Of a DNA stretch of 64,000 nucleotides, positions 20,805 to 35,200 are shown in pieces. The DNA lies in NCBI RefSeq assembly GCF_027244095.1, contig NC_069658.1, positions 266,174,687 through 266,238,686 of the forward strand, in the 5' to 3' direction. Each line of letters starts with the position of its first letter. The first letter of the stretch is position 1. Source of the stretch: Hemicordylus capensis (taxonomy: Eukaryota > Chordata > Lepidosauria > Squamata > Cordylidae). The position numbers and the translations under genes were made by a program. Under the pieces are notes generated by a model, which made no database searches, was not told where the DNA came from, and saw nothing but the letters and a program-made list of their open reading frames with translations.

Positions 20805-22442
20805 GTAGGAGGGTGGATAGGGTTCTGATTTGGGCTGGGATACGATTGCAAGCAGCCGGAGCTTGCAAGCACTTGGCCTGGGGTACTCTTGCTTCAAAGG
20901 AGGGCTCGGGGAACTGGGATGGAGCAAGAGTTGCTGTGAAACATGCCAGGCAGAAGTTCTGCTAACTGTGTGTCATGGGGATTTGGGGGTTGTTGCATGC
21001 TGGTGTGGGGCAAGAGGGGTGTTGGGTTTGGGGTTCTGGGGAAAAAATAAAATTGGCTTTGGGATTGCTGTGAGCCTTCTCCTGCCTTCCCAGGGCCTGG
21101 AGCGGACACAGCGAGAGAACTTCGGGGGCGGGAACACAGCCTGGGAAGAAGAGAAGCTTGCAAAATATGCAAACAGGTGACCTGGGGTCTGGGCTGCACC
21201 AGGCCATTGGTGGGATGCTGCTGCTGCAGCTGCACTGAACTAGTATCCCCCTTGGGAGATGGCAAATCCTCGTTAATATCCTCCTCCCAAAAGTACTTGG
21301 GGGAAATATTCCTGGTCATGAGTACTCCATTAAAAACGGACTATGACTTCTAATACTAAACTTAGTACCTTGAGTGGAATGTTACTTCTCCTCCACTACT
21401 TGCAGAAGTGGAGGCTGCTTTTTTAAAAGAACAAGTTCCTAGTGCTCAAGGTTATGGTCACACAGAAGATGAATAATCTTAACTGATGTAAGCTTTACAA
21501 AGGATCATGGGATGCGGCGTTATAGTGAGTCAGACCCATTGGTCCATCTAATTCAGTATTGCCTACGCTGATTGGCAGTTCTGCAAGGTTTCAGGAGTCT
21601 TTCCCTGCCCTACCTAGCAGTGTTCTCTCTAAGAGAGATTCCCAGATGTTGTTGACTACAACTCCCAGAATCCCCAGCAAAAGCCATTGCAGCTGGGGTT
21701 TCTGGGAGTTGTAGTCAACAACATCTGGGAATCCTTGTTAGAGGGAGCACTGCTATCTATAGAGATGCCAGGGATTGTACCTGGGACCTTCTGCATGTAA
21801 AGTAAATGCTTTTCCATTGAGCTGTGGCCCTTTCACCCTCAGCTACATCCCTCAAGACTGCAGTCACATTGGAATCAGGAATGAGCAAGAAGAGGGCTGT
21901 CATGTGTCAAGAGCTGTGGGGCCTGAAAGTGCTCCCAATAAGGATCAAACCACATATTTAAAAACTTAACACCAATGTGTTAAGGAGAGCTGGTCTTGTG
22001 GTAGCAAGCAGGACTAGTCCTCTTAGCTAAGCAGGGTCTGCCCTGGTTGCATATGAAAGGGAGACTAGAAGTGTGAGCACTGCAAGGTATTCCCCCTCAG
22101 GGGATGAAGCCGCTCTGGGAAGAGCAACTAGGTTCCAAGTTCCCTCACTGGCAGCTTCTCCAAGAGAGGGCTGAGAGAGATTCCTGCCTGCAACCTTGGA
22201 GAAGCCACTGCCAGTCTGTGAAGACAGTATTGAGCTAGATGGGCCAAGGGTCTGACTCAGTATATGGCAGCTTCCTATGTTTCTAATGTGCTTTTAAAAA
22301 CACGAAAATAGTGCCTGGATCTCGATGGTGGCAATCAGGGGAGAGCTAACTTTCTGCCCTTGCCATGGTTCCAGTTGCAGCCCCTCGCCTGCAGCTGCTA
22401 TTTTCTCGGGGGGGGGGGAGCTTCCATTGGGTAGAGAGTTAA

Positions 22443-22507
<65 letters not shown>

Positions 22508-25500
22508 ATGTTACAGTTGCAATCCATGGGGTCACTGATTTGAGTGTTTAGTAACAAAGCAAAGCACCAAACATGTTAGTGCTCAGCATGTGCTTAGCAT
22601 AACATGTTGTTTGACTCCCTATCTAAATGTGCCTGTTCCTGCCCAGATAAAGCAGGGGGCGGGGAAACCTGTTCCTGCAACTTTGCAGCAGTATGTGGGG
22701 CTAATTGGCTGGCCCCATATTTTGTCATTAAGAAACCTCAGTCCCAATATGTGGAGCAGTTTTGCATCTGACATAAATGTTTCAATAATTTTTACAGAAG
22801 TACACAAATGAATGTTCACACTGTGCTTTAAAAAGAAAGAAAGAAAAGCCTATTGGAAGCATGAGAGAGGCCAAGGCTGACAACTGACCCAGCATTTGAT
22901 TTGTGGGTTTACATGTCTGTCATTTCACTTGCCATGTCAGGGCTCCTCTAGAGAAATACAATTTCTGGAAATCTGGAAGTCATGGGATAAAAACCTCTCT
23001 GTGTTTATGTGTAAAAATCAGGAAAATTGGGGGGAAATTGAAATATATGCACAATTTGTACTTTTGTATCACATTAAAACTTTACTGCTTTAAAGAGACA
23101 AAAGAACTGTGTACAGCTCATTTCGGACATAAGATCTTTATTTTTAAAAATAAAACTTGCTGCCCTGGAGGGGAGTGAAACATGGTCTCGCAGGTCTCTG
23201 AGGTGAGAGACTCTCTCCCAGATGAATAGGGGCCAAATCAGGAGGATAGTATAACTATCTACCATTCTCCAGAACAAAAAGGAAGTTAGGCCAGAGTGAC
23301 AACTCACAAGCAAGGAAGGGCCTCAGTCTGCATATTTCTCTAGGAAAGAGGTCACTGCATGATTCTGTGAGGGCAAGATGCGTCTGGGATTTGAGAGCTA
23401 CATAGAACTCTATATTAGACAGGATTAGATTTGTAATTAATTAATAATTTCCATATTGCATAGTTGTTAGAGCAATGGTCAGGAAGTGATAACAGTATTT
23501 TAAAATGATGCCTTGTAAAAAATTTCATTCACCATTCTAAGATAAATAATATCTCATAAGAGGATTTTTCATTCCCATTTTCCCACTTCTAGTCCTGAGT
23601 GGGTAGCGGGGAGCAGAACAAACATGGATCTCACCCTGAGTTTTTTATTGACCTGTACAGCATAGGTATCGGCTGCTCCTTCTACTCCGTCTGTTTGCTA
23701 GCATAGGCCTGTTTCTTTGCCTCACTTCTTTTCTAGTCCTTTCTGGAAAGAAACTGTATTTTGAGTCCTAGAACATTCTGCACCCAGAATCAATTGGGCA
23801 AAACCATTGAGGTCGTTTGCACGCTTGAACTTGAATATGTTTAGTAAGGAACATTAATATGGCCAGAGAAGCAGTAAGATGACAAAACGGGGAGTAAGTC
23901 AGTGATCTCAATTCTTTCCATAAAAGGGACACACATTACAGCTAGCCATATTGGCCCATTAGAGACACGCTCCCTCACAAATGCAACAGGAGCACAGTGC
24001 CTTTTCCCCTCTCACTTTGAACCAACTAAAAGTCTCCAAATAAAGCAAGGTTTTGAGTTCCTCAGAACTCTTCATCAGGCTGTATGTTAAGCAAAAACAA
24101 ACATCTTGTGCGAAAGGGAAAGAAACATGATATTTTGCATTAAGCATGGCACAGCCTAATTGACAGAAGACTCTACAGTCTCAGCTGCTTGTGTTTCCTG
24201 TTGGGGATGGGTCTGTAGCTCAGTCTTAGAGCATCTGCCTGGCGAACAGAAGGTCCCAGATCCAATCCCTGCCATCTCCAGGTAGGACTGGGAAACTCCA
24301 AGTCAGCTGCCAGTGAGTGTAGTCAGTACTAAGTTAGATGGACCAATGGTCTGACTTGGTATAAAGCAGCTTCCTATGTCCCCATGTGGCTATTCAAGCC
24401 ATCATAATCCTGATGTCAGCACAGTACTGGCAGTGCAGACTCACACCAGATCCAAGGGGGATCCAGCCAACTTGAACTGAGCCTACTCCTGTGCCCTTCG
24501 TCTCTCTTTCTTCTTAGAAACTTCAGACTCAAGACTCTCCATCATGAGCTTTGTTTTTGTTGTGTTTAACATCCAGCTGATGAAGCGTTTTAATGAACTT
24601 AAAGTCTGCTTGCTTTCCTGATTTTTCTTTTCAAAGTTGACCCTAATAAAGATGTTATGCTTCTGTTGTCTTCCCTGTGAAGGAGTCGCAAGGAGCTAAC
24701 TCACAGGGTGGTGGTGGTGGTGGTTGCTGTTGTGCAGATTAATTAAATAAGGAAGTGTCCTCTGCCCTGACAAACAGCATGCACCTGTTTATTCCATGCT
24801 AGCACAGCTGTCACCCACAGGCTCCCTATGGGGCTAGCTCTACCTTGGGGAGAAAGGAGAGTGACTTGCTGCTTGAGCCGGGAGAACTTGGCTAGCCTGG
24901 TGGGGTTTCACATAGATGGGGGTCAGTCAGTCAGGATCTCCTATACAAAAAGTGAATAGTTACTGGGCCAGAAGATGGGTCAGGAGGAAGGGAGTGGGCT
25001 GTTTAGCTCCAGAGGGGAGGGCAGATGTTTTGAGGCTGGTGGAGGGGCTGTTTTGGTCTGCCAAACTGCCTTGCTGCTCACCCAGCCCCCCACTCTCTCT
25101 GTTCCTAGTGAGACACGCCTACTGGAGGTGCTGGAAGGGGTGTGCACCACGTCTGACTTCGCCTGCCATCAGCTGCTGGAGCAGAGCGAGGAGCATGTGG
25201 AGCGCTGGTGGTTCCATGAGTGAGTTGGGAAAGAGCAAGCCTGGGCCCTCACGGGATGTTTCCTTACTGCCCTCAGGGGTGGGCGAGCTGGGCCCCCTAC
25301 CTGAAGGGGGCACCAGGCTGAGCTTGGGGGCTCCTTGTTGGAGTGTACTGTCTGTCGTGAGCTGGGCAGGGGCGTGGCAGAACAAGGAAAGGGCTTTCTC
25401 CGCCTAATTTCATGGTGAGAGGGAGGGAGCTAGACTGGAAAAAAGATGGAGGGGAAAGCTCCAGGGAGAGGGCAGGAGACAAAAGAAGCAGCCGCAGAAG

Positions 25501-28500
25501 GCCAGGGAGACTTCAGTAGGATCCCGTTACTGGAGCAAGCGAGCACTGGCAGCAAAGCTGTGTATTATGGAGAGGTGGCTCTGAGGCCCTCTTTATGGGC
25601 ATTGCTGGGAAAGCCTGGGGACAGCAGGGCCTGTCGCACTACTAGGTTCTGCCTAGCAGTGTCCTAACTTGGCAACCCTGATCAACTAACCGGGAGGTGT
25701 GGGCGCCAAAGGCACCCCTTGCCCCAGACGCTCTCATCCTAGGGCTGGCTCTCACTGTCCTGGATCTGTTGCTGCAGCAAGGCGCCCAGCTCAGTCCAGG
25801 GATAGAGTGGAGAGAGAGCAGAGGGCCTGCTTTCCTCATGGGAAGGTCCATGACTTTCTGCCATGCGAGGCCCTGGCCCTTCCCAGTGTAGCACTGCATG
25901 CACCCCTGTTGCTAGGCAACAGAATAAGAATAGTGGCTAAAGGAGCAGGTTGCCACCCCTGCATTTGGAGCCCTTCTGGTGTCCTTGTCCACAGAGCAGG
26001 AAAGAGAGCAGCTGTTCCCTCCCTTTGGTGTTCCCTGGCACCTGCTGTTCAGGCCTTGCCACCTCCGGTCTCTTACACCTGCAAAGCAGGTGTGCTGCCA
26101 CTAAGCTGTGGCCCTTGCTCCCAGCAGGTGGAGAAAGGATGCAGCACTGCTTCTGTGGACTTTATTTATTTGTTTGTTTATTTTCCTTTTTTAAAATATC
26201 CCGCTCTTCCTCCAAGGAGCCCAGAGCGGTGTACTACATGCTTAGGTTTCTCCTCCCAACAACCCTGTGAAGTAGGTTAGGCTGAGAGAGAAGTGACTGG
26301 CCCAGAGTCACCCAGCAAGTCTTGTGGCACAGTGGGGATTTGAACTCGGGTCTCCCCTTTCCTAGTCCAGCACACTAACCATTACACCACGCTGGCTTGT
26401 TTTCACACACAGCCTCCAATGTGGACTTGTTTTCTCAGTGCTGCTTAGGTTCCTGTGCTGCTGGCTTGTGAACAGAAATGTCAGGCGAATGCTTCAGGGA
26501 ACCAGAGAAGGGTTCATTCACAGTTTACAGGCTCTTGGCAGCAGTGGAAGGGATTGGGCGAGGATTCCAGGGGCCCTTGCTTCCAGGGGAGGACAGGGGT
26601 TGGTGGCAGGGCAGTGGCAGCAGCTACTTTCTTTCTTTTTTAAAGAGCAAAAAGCACCAGGATGTTCTGACAGATGTGGAGAAGGTGGGGCAAGCCAAAC
26701 TGTATGTATTGGAAAGGGGGGGGGTTCGTGGACCAGAGGAAGTAAAGTAGGGGTGCAAGGGCCAGGTGCCCCAGGACCTTGGGAAGAGGGAGTGTGCCAT
26801 TTTAATATGCCTAAGGGGCCGACAGCCAGCCATGCCATTAGAATGGCTCTCTAGGAGGACCTTGCCTGGTTCTTGGGCATGGTGGAGGCATTGACTAGAG
26901 CTGTGTTACTAAGGATATGGCACAGAATACAGGGCAGCAGTGACATGGGCTCTCTTTTCCCCAGGCAACAGCAGTACCCTGACTTTTCCCAATGGCTCTG
27001 CATGGACACACTGAAGCTGTGCTGCCCACCTGGCACCTATGGCCTGGATTGCCACAGTGAGTTGCTCTGCAGCCTTCTGTGTAGTGGTGACAGTGCCCAG
27101 CACTCCCCGCCCAGTAATCACATGTGCATGCATCTCTGACTCCAAGTGGATAACTGTGGTGGGCAGAGGCGCTCTTACTCCTGGACTTCCGGGCCGAAGT
27201 CTGGGGCCTCCACAGCCTCTGGGGGCCCCCAAATCCTTTTTAGTCTGTCCCGGGTGGTGTGGTTGCCCCACCGAGCATGATGATGCTTGCTTTGCAGCGG
27301 AGAGGGGGCCTCCAAAGGCCTTTAGGTCCCGGCTCCAAAATTACCTAGGTGCACCTCTGGTGGTGGGGCCCACAGCTATGCAGTGGGAAGCAATCCAAGT
27401 TTGGTGGGAACTTGTGGGCTGTCATGACAAGGGCCTCCTGGCTGGTTTTCTGGGAGTGGCTTCTTTTGGGATAATCTCTCCATAGCCACAGAGGCCTTGC
27501 ATAGAAGTCCAGTAGCTACCATTCTGTGAAAGGCTACAGGCCAGGCAGAAATTTGAAGTGGCTTGGTTTGTTTGTTTTTGTCAATGCTAGGTGTGCTCTG
27601 GGTTACCAACCACCTTTAAATTATTCAGTGTCCTTTTAAAGATGCATTGGTTCCAGCTGGCTTTCCTTAGTACTGGTTGAAATAGATTTTTGCTTTTGTA
27701 TCCAGTGTTTTAGTTGTTCTTGCAGTTTTACTGTATCTTATCATTTTGTGTTTCCCCACCCCCCCATAAGCCACTTTGAGACATATATGTGATGATGCTA
27801 ATTAATTGTCCACCTTTTGAGATAAGAGAGGCTGATCAACTTGAACTGGCATGAGAGGGAAGGCTGTAGGAACCTTTGAGCAGAACTGATACTGTGAAAT
27901 GGAGTAGAGCAGTGATCTGCTCTATTTTTCAAGTGGGGGCCGCTTTGACAAAAAACCTTGCATGGGAGAGCTATTTCCCATTGTGCTGGTCTCCGCACAA
28001 TACTGTGCTTTTCTCAGTGCTGGGAGGACCCTGTAAGAGAGAGAGAGAGAGAGGTAGCCCTCTCTTAAGAGCGCTAGGAGGAAGGAACATGCTTCCCAGC
28101 ACGCTGTGCATATCTTCAGTAAAACTTTGTTTCCCTTAAAAGGAGACCCCTGGCACTGGGCACAGCACTGCAGAGTGAGAGTGTCATTCTCCACATGGTG
28201 CCAGAGGGACGCTGTGGAATATTCCGCTTTAGCTGAAGCTTCATGCAGGCCCAATGCAGAGTTAGTCAGGGAGTTGTACTTAGGGTGCCTGTGCTACAGA
28301 GGGTGAAGGCCAAATGCCTCTTGGGCCCAACACTTATTTGTGTGTGTGTCTCTCTCTCTCCAGCTTGTCCTGGGGGTGCCCAGAAGCCTTGCAGTGGGTA
28401 TGGGCAGTGTGATGGTGACGGCACTCGTGGGGGCACTGGCCTCTGTATGTGCCAGACAGGCTACGGTGGCCCCTTCTGTTCTGAGTGTGGAGATGGCTAC

Positions 28501-29171
28501 TACGAAGCTGCTCGCAACGACAGCCACCTGGTATGTGCGGGTATGTAGAGTGCCCATGCTGGGCTGTACTGGGGGCAGTGCCTGGAAATGGAAGCTCTGC
28601 TGCCCCCTGCTGGCTAGTTGGCACATGCTGGTTAGTAACTCCCCCCTCCCAGCATCCCCCTCCCTTTTTTTTTTTTGGTCCTAGTAGTGACAGCTCTGGT
28701 TTCTTGAGTGTAGCCTTGAGGGAGTGGGATTCTGGAAATGTCCATAATGACCTGTTAAGTAACATTTTTAAAAGTCATCCCTTTCAGACAGGGTACATCT
28801 TCTAAATTTTCAAGGTTTTCTGCGTGTACATATGCAGAAAAGTTTTTTTTTAAATTTCTGAAAGTTGACATACTCTTTGCTCATATCTGACTGGCCTCCC
28901 TGTGCATGCACAGATAGGGCCAGTTTACATGAGCAACAAACTGTGGTTGGTTTGGATCGGGATTGCAGCCAGAGGCCTGCCAAGATCATGCATTCCTTCC
29001 CTTCCGTCCTCTACTCCAAAGTGGAACCATGGTGTTCTACATCCTGGTTTGTATCAAATATGACTCTGCAGCTTTTGCAAAGCCAGGAACTGTAGTTTGA
29101 CTCTGGGTCACAAACTAGGGTGTGAAACCTCAGTTTAAATGAAGTGGGATGTCAGCAGCATACAAGCAGAG

Positions 29172-29213
<42 letters not shown>

Positions 29214-32200
29214 TCTTGTCCGGCTTCAAGGTGCATTCCTGATCCAAACGAACACATTCATTGACGTGTAAAGTGGCCTGTAGAGACCATAGTCCCATGT
29301 TCTGAATAGCCATTTTCTCCAGCTGATAACTGAAGAGAGTTCTGACTGAGGTCTAATTGTTTTCTATAGATGATTAAAGTGTATTTCTAAAAAAACCCAA
29401 AAGTAAAACTGGGGCTTGACATTGACACTGAGTTTCTGTCACCACCGCATAACTTGCCTCCCTCCCTCACTATGCTCTATTTTTAACAATGGCCTTAATT
29501 GGCTGAACCAAGCCTATTCTGTTGACACGCAGAAGCAAGGCCAGCAGCATGCTACTGATAGACAGTGATGTTGCCAAGTGGGAACAGATTAAGTGGCAGT
29601 GTCATCCCAGGGCAGGATCCAGACTAAGTTATGACTAAGCACCACTGAAATCAATGAGACAAGTTAGTTATGTCCAACTTGTCCCATGGGTTGATGTGAG
29701 GAAGAATACTCAAAAGTAGTCCCCTTCAAATTAAAAGGTTCTTCAGTCATGTCAGCCACTAATGCTAATAAGACTTAGTCATGGCTAACTTAGTCTGGAT
29801 CCTGCCCTTTTCCTTTAAATTCTTTACCACCATGATAGGGTGAATCTTGTGATATTGGTGACCTGCATTTCTTGCTTACCCCATTCTCTGTCTAACTTTA
29901 GCCCTGTAGGCTCTGAATTGGTCTGTGGCGGTGGGGTGGGGGCAGCAGGATCTTGTTTCCTCACTCACCGCAGACCCATTCACTAGTTTGTACCACAGGC
30001 CTCCATGAGCTAGTTACCTGCTTGGGCTTAGAAAGCGGGGTGGGGGCGGTTTGCTCTTCCCCCCCACTGTACACGTTGCTATCTTTCCCACCCAGAGTGC
30101 TACCGGGCCTGTGGGCGCTGTTCAGGCCCTGAAGATTCAAGCTGTCTGCGCTGTAAGAGAGGCTGGATGCTGCATGACCGAAAATGCATTGGTGAGCTTG
30201 TAGGACTAGGCCTGAAGAAATCCATGGTTGCTTAGCAACCTTTGAACAAGGATTAACCTTTTCAAGGCGCCATGCATTCTGGATCTAGGAACTGAGGTGG
30301 GAACAGCTGCTTGCTGTACCCATGGGTTGAAGAAAGCGTGTTCTTAATATGTGGGGAGGGTGGGGAAAGTGCTTTGGGCCATCACCAGGCCTGACCCCTC
30401 TCTCTGTCTCACACAGATATAGATGAATGTGGCACAGACATGGCGCACTGCCGCGCCAACCAGTTTTGCATCAACACAGAAGGTTCCTATGAGTGCCGAG
30501 GTAAGAGCTCGAAGCCTGAAAAGTGGGTGGCAAGAGTGCCACGCGTATTTCATTGCTGGGCTGTTTGGCAGTGTGTCTTGGAAGGGGGCAGCCACAGAGG
30601 CCTCCACACCCCTTGTGGGGGGCGGGTGCAAATCCTCTTTAGTCTGTCCCGGGTGGTGTGGTTGCTGCACTGCCGGCCTGTGCTGTGCTGGGCAGCCAAG
30701 CATGACTGTGACCTGCACCAGGTGGCCGGGCATGACCTCTGCTTTAGAGACAGAGTGGGGAAATAAATATGTGGGATGGAGATATGCTAAGCCGTGTGTC
30801 AAAATGTTTCTGCTAATGCATATTTGCATAAATATACCTGTTCTATATTCTTACATTCTTGTGAGTTCAGTTGCTATTTGTGCTCTCAGGAACCCACATG
30901 TTGAAAATACTGCATGGGGCTCCAAAAGCCTTTAGTCTCCAAAATTACCTAGGTGCAAGTCTTTGGCTGCCCAGAGGTGCATGTGTGCATTATTGGGGGA
31001 ATGCATCCACATGTCATGATTTAGTGAGTCAGCCCCATTGGTATTCACTTAGACAGGTGACTCACAGAAGCTCCATGCCCTGGTTCTTTCTGGGGGCCAC
31101 TCACTGGAGGAGAGCTGGTTTTCTGGTAGCAGGCATGAATGGCCCCATTGATTAAGTTGGGTCTGCCCTGGTTTGCATTGTGCAAGCACTGCAAGATATT
31201 CCCCTTAGGGCAGGGCAGACCCAACTCTGCAAATGTGAGGGCTGCTCAACTTCAGCCCTTCTGCAGATGTTGGCCTACAACTCCCATAATCCCTGGCTAT
31301 TGGCCACTGTGGCTGGGGATTATGGGAGTTGTAGTAAAAAAAAACAGCTGGGGTAGCCTAAGTTGAGCAGGCCCGCCTTAGGGGATGGGGCCACTCTGGG
31401 AAGAGCACCTGCAGGCTTGCATACAGAAGGTTCCAAGTTCCCTCCCTGGCATCTCCAGGGTAGGGCTGAGACAGACTCCTGGCTGCAACCTTGGGGAAGC
31501 CACTGCCAGCCTGTGTAGACAATACTGAGCTAGATGGACTACTAGTCTAAGGCAGCTTCCTGTGTTCCTACTGCTTCATTGGGGTAGAAGGAATCTTTAT
31601 CCTCCTCCCAAGGTATTCTGAGCACTGTACATGATTCTCTCCACCTCTATGTTATCCCCACAACAAACCTCTGAAGTAGGTTAGACTGAGAGATGGTGAC
31701 TGGCCCAAAGTCACCCAGTGAGCATCATAACTGTGTTGGGATTTGAACTCAGTACTAGTGATTCTAAGTACCTTAATGCACACTCTTTTTATAAGCAGCA
31801 GTGGTAGGGGCAATGACAAAGGGCCATCTGGAGAGCTTTGCTTTTCACAGAACTTATTATACACGACACCCCCCCCCCCACACACACACAGAGTCATACT
31901 CCCCACCGCCACCATCAAATCATGGCATTTTTTGCCCACAAGAGGTCAGTCTTTGTACTTGTCCTTTAATCCTGCTTCTTCCTTTCTCTCCAGACTGTGC
32001 CAAGGCCTGCATTGGCTGCATGGGTGCTGGACCTTCCCGCTGCAAGAAATGCAACAAGGGTTATCGGCGTGATGGTGTCAAGTGTCTTGGTGAGTCCTGT
32101 CACCAAATAGTATTCTAGTAGCTACTACCTGTCTCGCCCTACACAATGATTTAGCCAGCAAAGCAGATTTCTAGCCCTATTCAGATGTTCAACATCTATA

Positions 32201-35200
32201 CGATGTTGGGAAGAGAGGAACAGATCTGAACACAGGTGCAATTATTTACACATTGTGTTTAATTACAGTTATAGCAGTACACTTCCTGTTTGTACCATGC
32301 ATTTGAGGTACCTGTGCCCAGGTTCACTTTTAAAATGAAGACAGATGCAGTCATACACACAAAAACATGTACAGACATCTAAACACTGATACAATGTAAC
32401 ATCTGAATAGGGCTTATGCTTTGTGTAGATTATGGAGGAAGCAGTTCTCTAAAGGCCAAACTACACATGCTGTTAAATTTGTCTTTACAGTACAGGCTTA
32501 ATGTGAAAGTGGAGTGCATGTGATCTTTTTATATTCCAAAATTAACCATAGGCACCACCTTCCAGCCTAAGAGGGTGGTGTGCAGCAAGGGAGAAGCTAA
32601 TACTTTCCTCTTCTACTATATTTGTGTTGAAATTGCCATCCCCCATGATGATTTGCCCTGAAACAGATATTTGTATAAAATCTTCACTTCAGGGGCAAAT
32701 TACTACTGGGGGTGGGGTATACCTAAACTGCAAAAATAGTGTGCTGGGAAGTATTATTCCCCTTATCACATGCCGTAGTCCTGGGCTGGATTGGGGACCT
32801 CCACAGCTAGTTTTAAAATATAAGAGGATTTCTTCTGGTTGACTTTGGCGTTAAGCCCATCTTGCAAAGGTAGGTTTAATGTTATGTGTAATTTGGCTCT
32901 AATTCTGCTTTATTTTTCTTGTCAGCCCCAGTGGTCAGATAGCATTGGCTGCTTCCTTTTCCTTTCACTATTGGGAATTTCTGAATTGTTCCAGTCAATT
33001 CTTATTCTTCTCTTCCTCATTCCTGGGCTTCTGAATCCCTTTTCCCTTGGGAAGCTACCTGTGGGACTCTTGTTACTGAGATTTCCATTGTGAGTTTTAG
33101 GGATTTAGATTTACCTCATGGGATCCTGTTGCTTGTTCTCAAATTAGTTCTTGGTGAAGGAAGTGAGTCTGCTCCAGCCCTTCCTCTTGGCAGTTGTACA
33201 GCTCAGCTGAAGAGGATTCAGGTTATCAAGATCTAGAGGGTGCAGGAGTTGTGGAGAGGGACAGGAGGAGCTAGTTATAGCTAGACTGGAGGTAAAGGGA
33301 CAATCTCTTGATAGCTTTCAATATAGAAGGATCAATAGCCTTCATGGCATTTGAGATGAGAGACAAAAACAGTGCACTTAAAGAAAAGGACCGTGGATAC
33401 GGCCAGCTGGCTAAACAAAGCAAGTCACACACCCCTACCCCCATCATGAGTTGCTCAAGAGTAGGCTAGTGAACTGTGTTCTGTGGATGGTGTGAAGACA
33501 CTGATCCCTCCTATATGAGTGAGTTGGGCCTAGAAAAAACATTTGCGGTTCCACAGTTTTATGGCTTACAACTATTCAGTATGACTCATACCTCCCTCAT
33601 ATGTCCCCCTCTCCAGACATGGATGAATGTGCTGGCGAAGCAGAGGAACCTGTCTGCACTGGAGCCAATGAGGCCTGTGAGAACACAGATGGCAGCTACC
33701 GGTGTGTTTGCACAGAGGGACATGTTCGCAAAGAGGGAATCTGTGTGGAAGACAAGCCTCCAGGTAAACCTCTCATCTCACCAGCATCGATGGCATATAT
33801 GGGGGCGATCACCAAAAGCGGGTGGGCAGGAGGGCTCCAAAGAGCTTACCTTCCCCACAGATGATTGAGGGATTAGTGTTGGGGGGGGGGGCGCTCCACA
33901 CACCCACATGAGCAGCCCTGCTCCATGAAGCACAGAGCAGGCTAAAGGGATCCGGGGTCAGAACTTGTTCTGGCCTCTGTGAATCCGACAATGCAACTCA
34001 CGACACACGTGTTGCATTGAGGGTTTCCCCCAAGAGAAGGGTGCTCTAGGCACACGTCTCAGTGTGGTTGGGCTGGAAGCAGCCTGTGCTTGCACACAGG
34101 TATTTATTTATTTTATTTGAAATATTTCTATACCACCCAAAACATGTGTCTCTGGGAGTTTTACAATTAAAATCATTTAAATGTAAAGTAGCCATGGTGT
34201 AGCTGATCTAACCCAGCCTTTGTCTCAAAACAAGCCCATGTTAGGGGAAGAAAAATGCTGAATCATCCTCTCTCTTGCTTTCATCCACAAAGGCTATTTC
34301 TTTAATTTAAACTGTTCTTATAGTAGCTCAATCATTGTCACTACGCTCACTTTTTAACAGAGTTTAATTCCTCCCTGGTGTGGGAGAAATTCCAGGGAAC
34401 TCTCCTTCTCTTTACTATTAGAAAAGTTCACAAAAACCTCCACATGCAAGCCTACATGAGAACACTTGGCAGTGTTGCTGGGCAATTAAAATTGAGACGT
34501 GTGTTGCACCAGAGCAAAACCCCTTTTTCCTGAGTTAGATATCCACTCAGAAGCAGGTAAAATATAAAGAACAAAAAGAGAAAAACTTTATTCAAATTAC
34601 TACAGACTGCTTCAGTCTGAGGCTCTTTCAGCTTTTACAGGTGAAACTCGGAAAATTAGAATATCATGCAAAAGTCCATTAATTTCAGTAATGCAAATTA
34701 AAAGGTGAAACTGATATATGAGACAGACGCATGACATGCAAAGCGAGATAAGTCAAGCTTTAATTTGTTATAATTGTGATGATCATGGCGTACAGCTCAT
34801 GAAAACCCCAAATCCACAATCTCAGAAAATTAGAATATTACATGGAACCAAGAAGACAAGGATTGAAGAATAGAACAATATCGGCCCTCTGAAAAGTATA
34901 AGCATGCATATGTATTCAGTACTTGGTTTGGGCCCCTTTTGCAGCAATTACTGCCTCAATGCGGCGTGGCATGGATGCTATCAGCCTGTGGCACTGATGA
35001 GGTGTTATGGAAGACCAGGATGCTTCATTAGCGGCCTTCAGCTCTTCTGCATTGTTTGGTCTCATGTCTCTCATCCTTCTCTTGGCAGTGCCCCATAGAT
35101 TCTCTATGGGGTCAGGTCAGGCGAGTTTGCTGGCCAATCAAGCACAGTACACTGTATACTTTTCGGAGGTTCGATATTGTTCTATTCTACAATCCTTGTC

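Noticed and set aside
17521-22504. A CRISPR-like or regulatory meaning for the ATT and CA arrays
   Set aside because: They are plain microsatellites in vertebrate introns, with no spacers.
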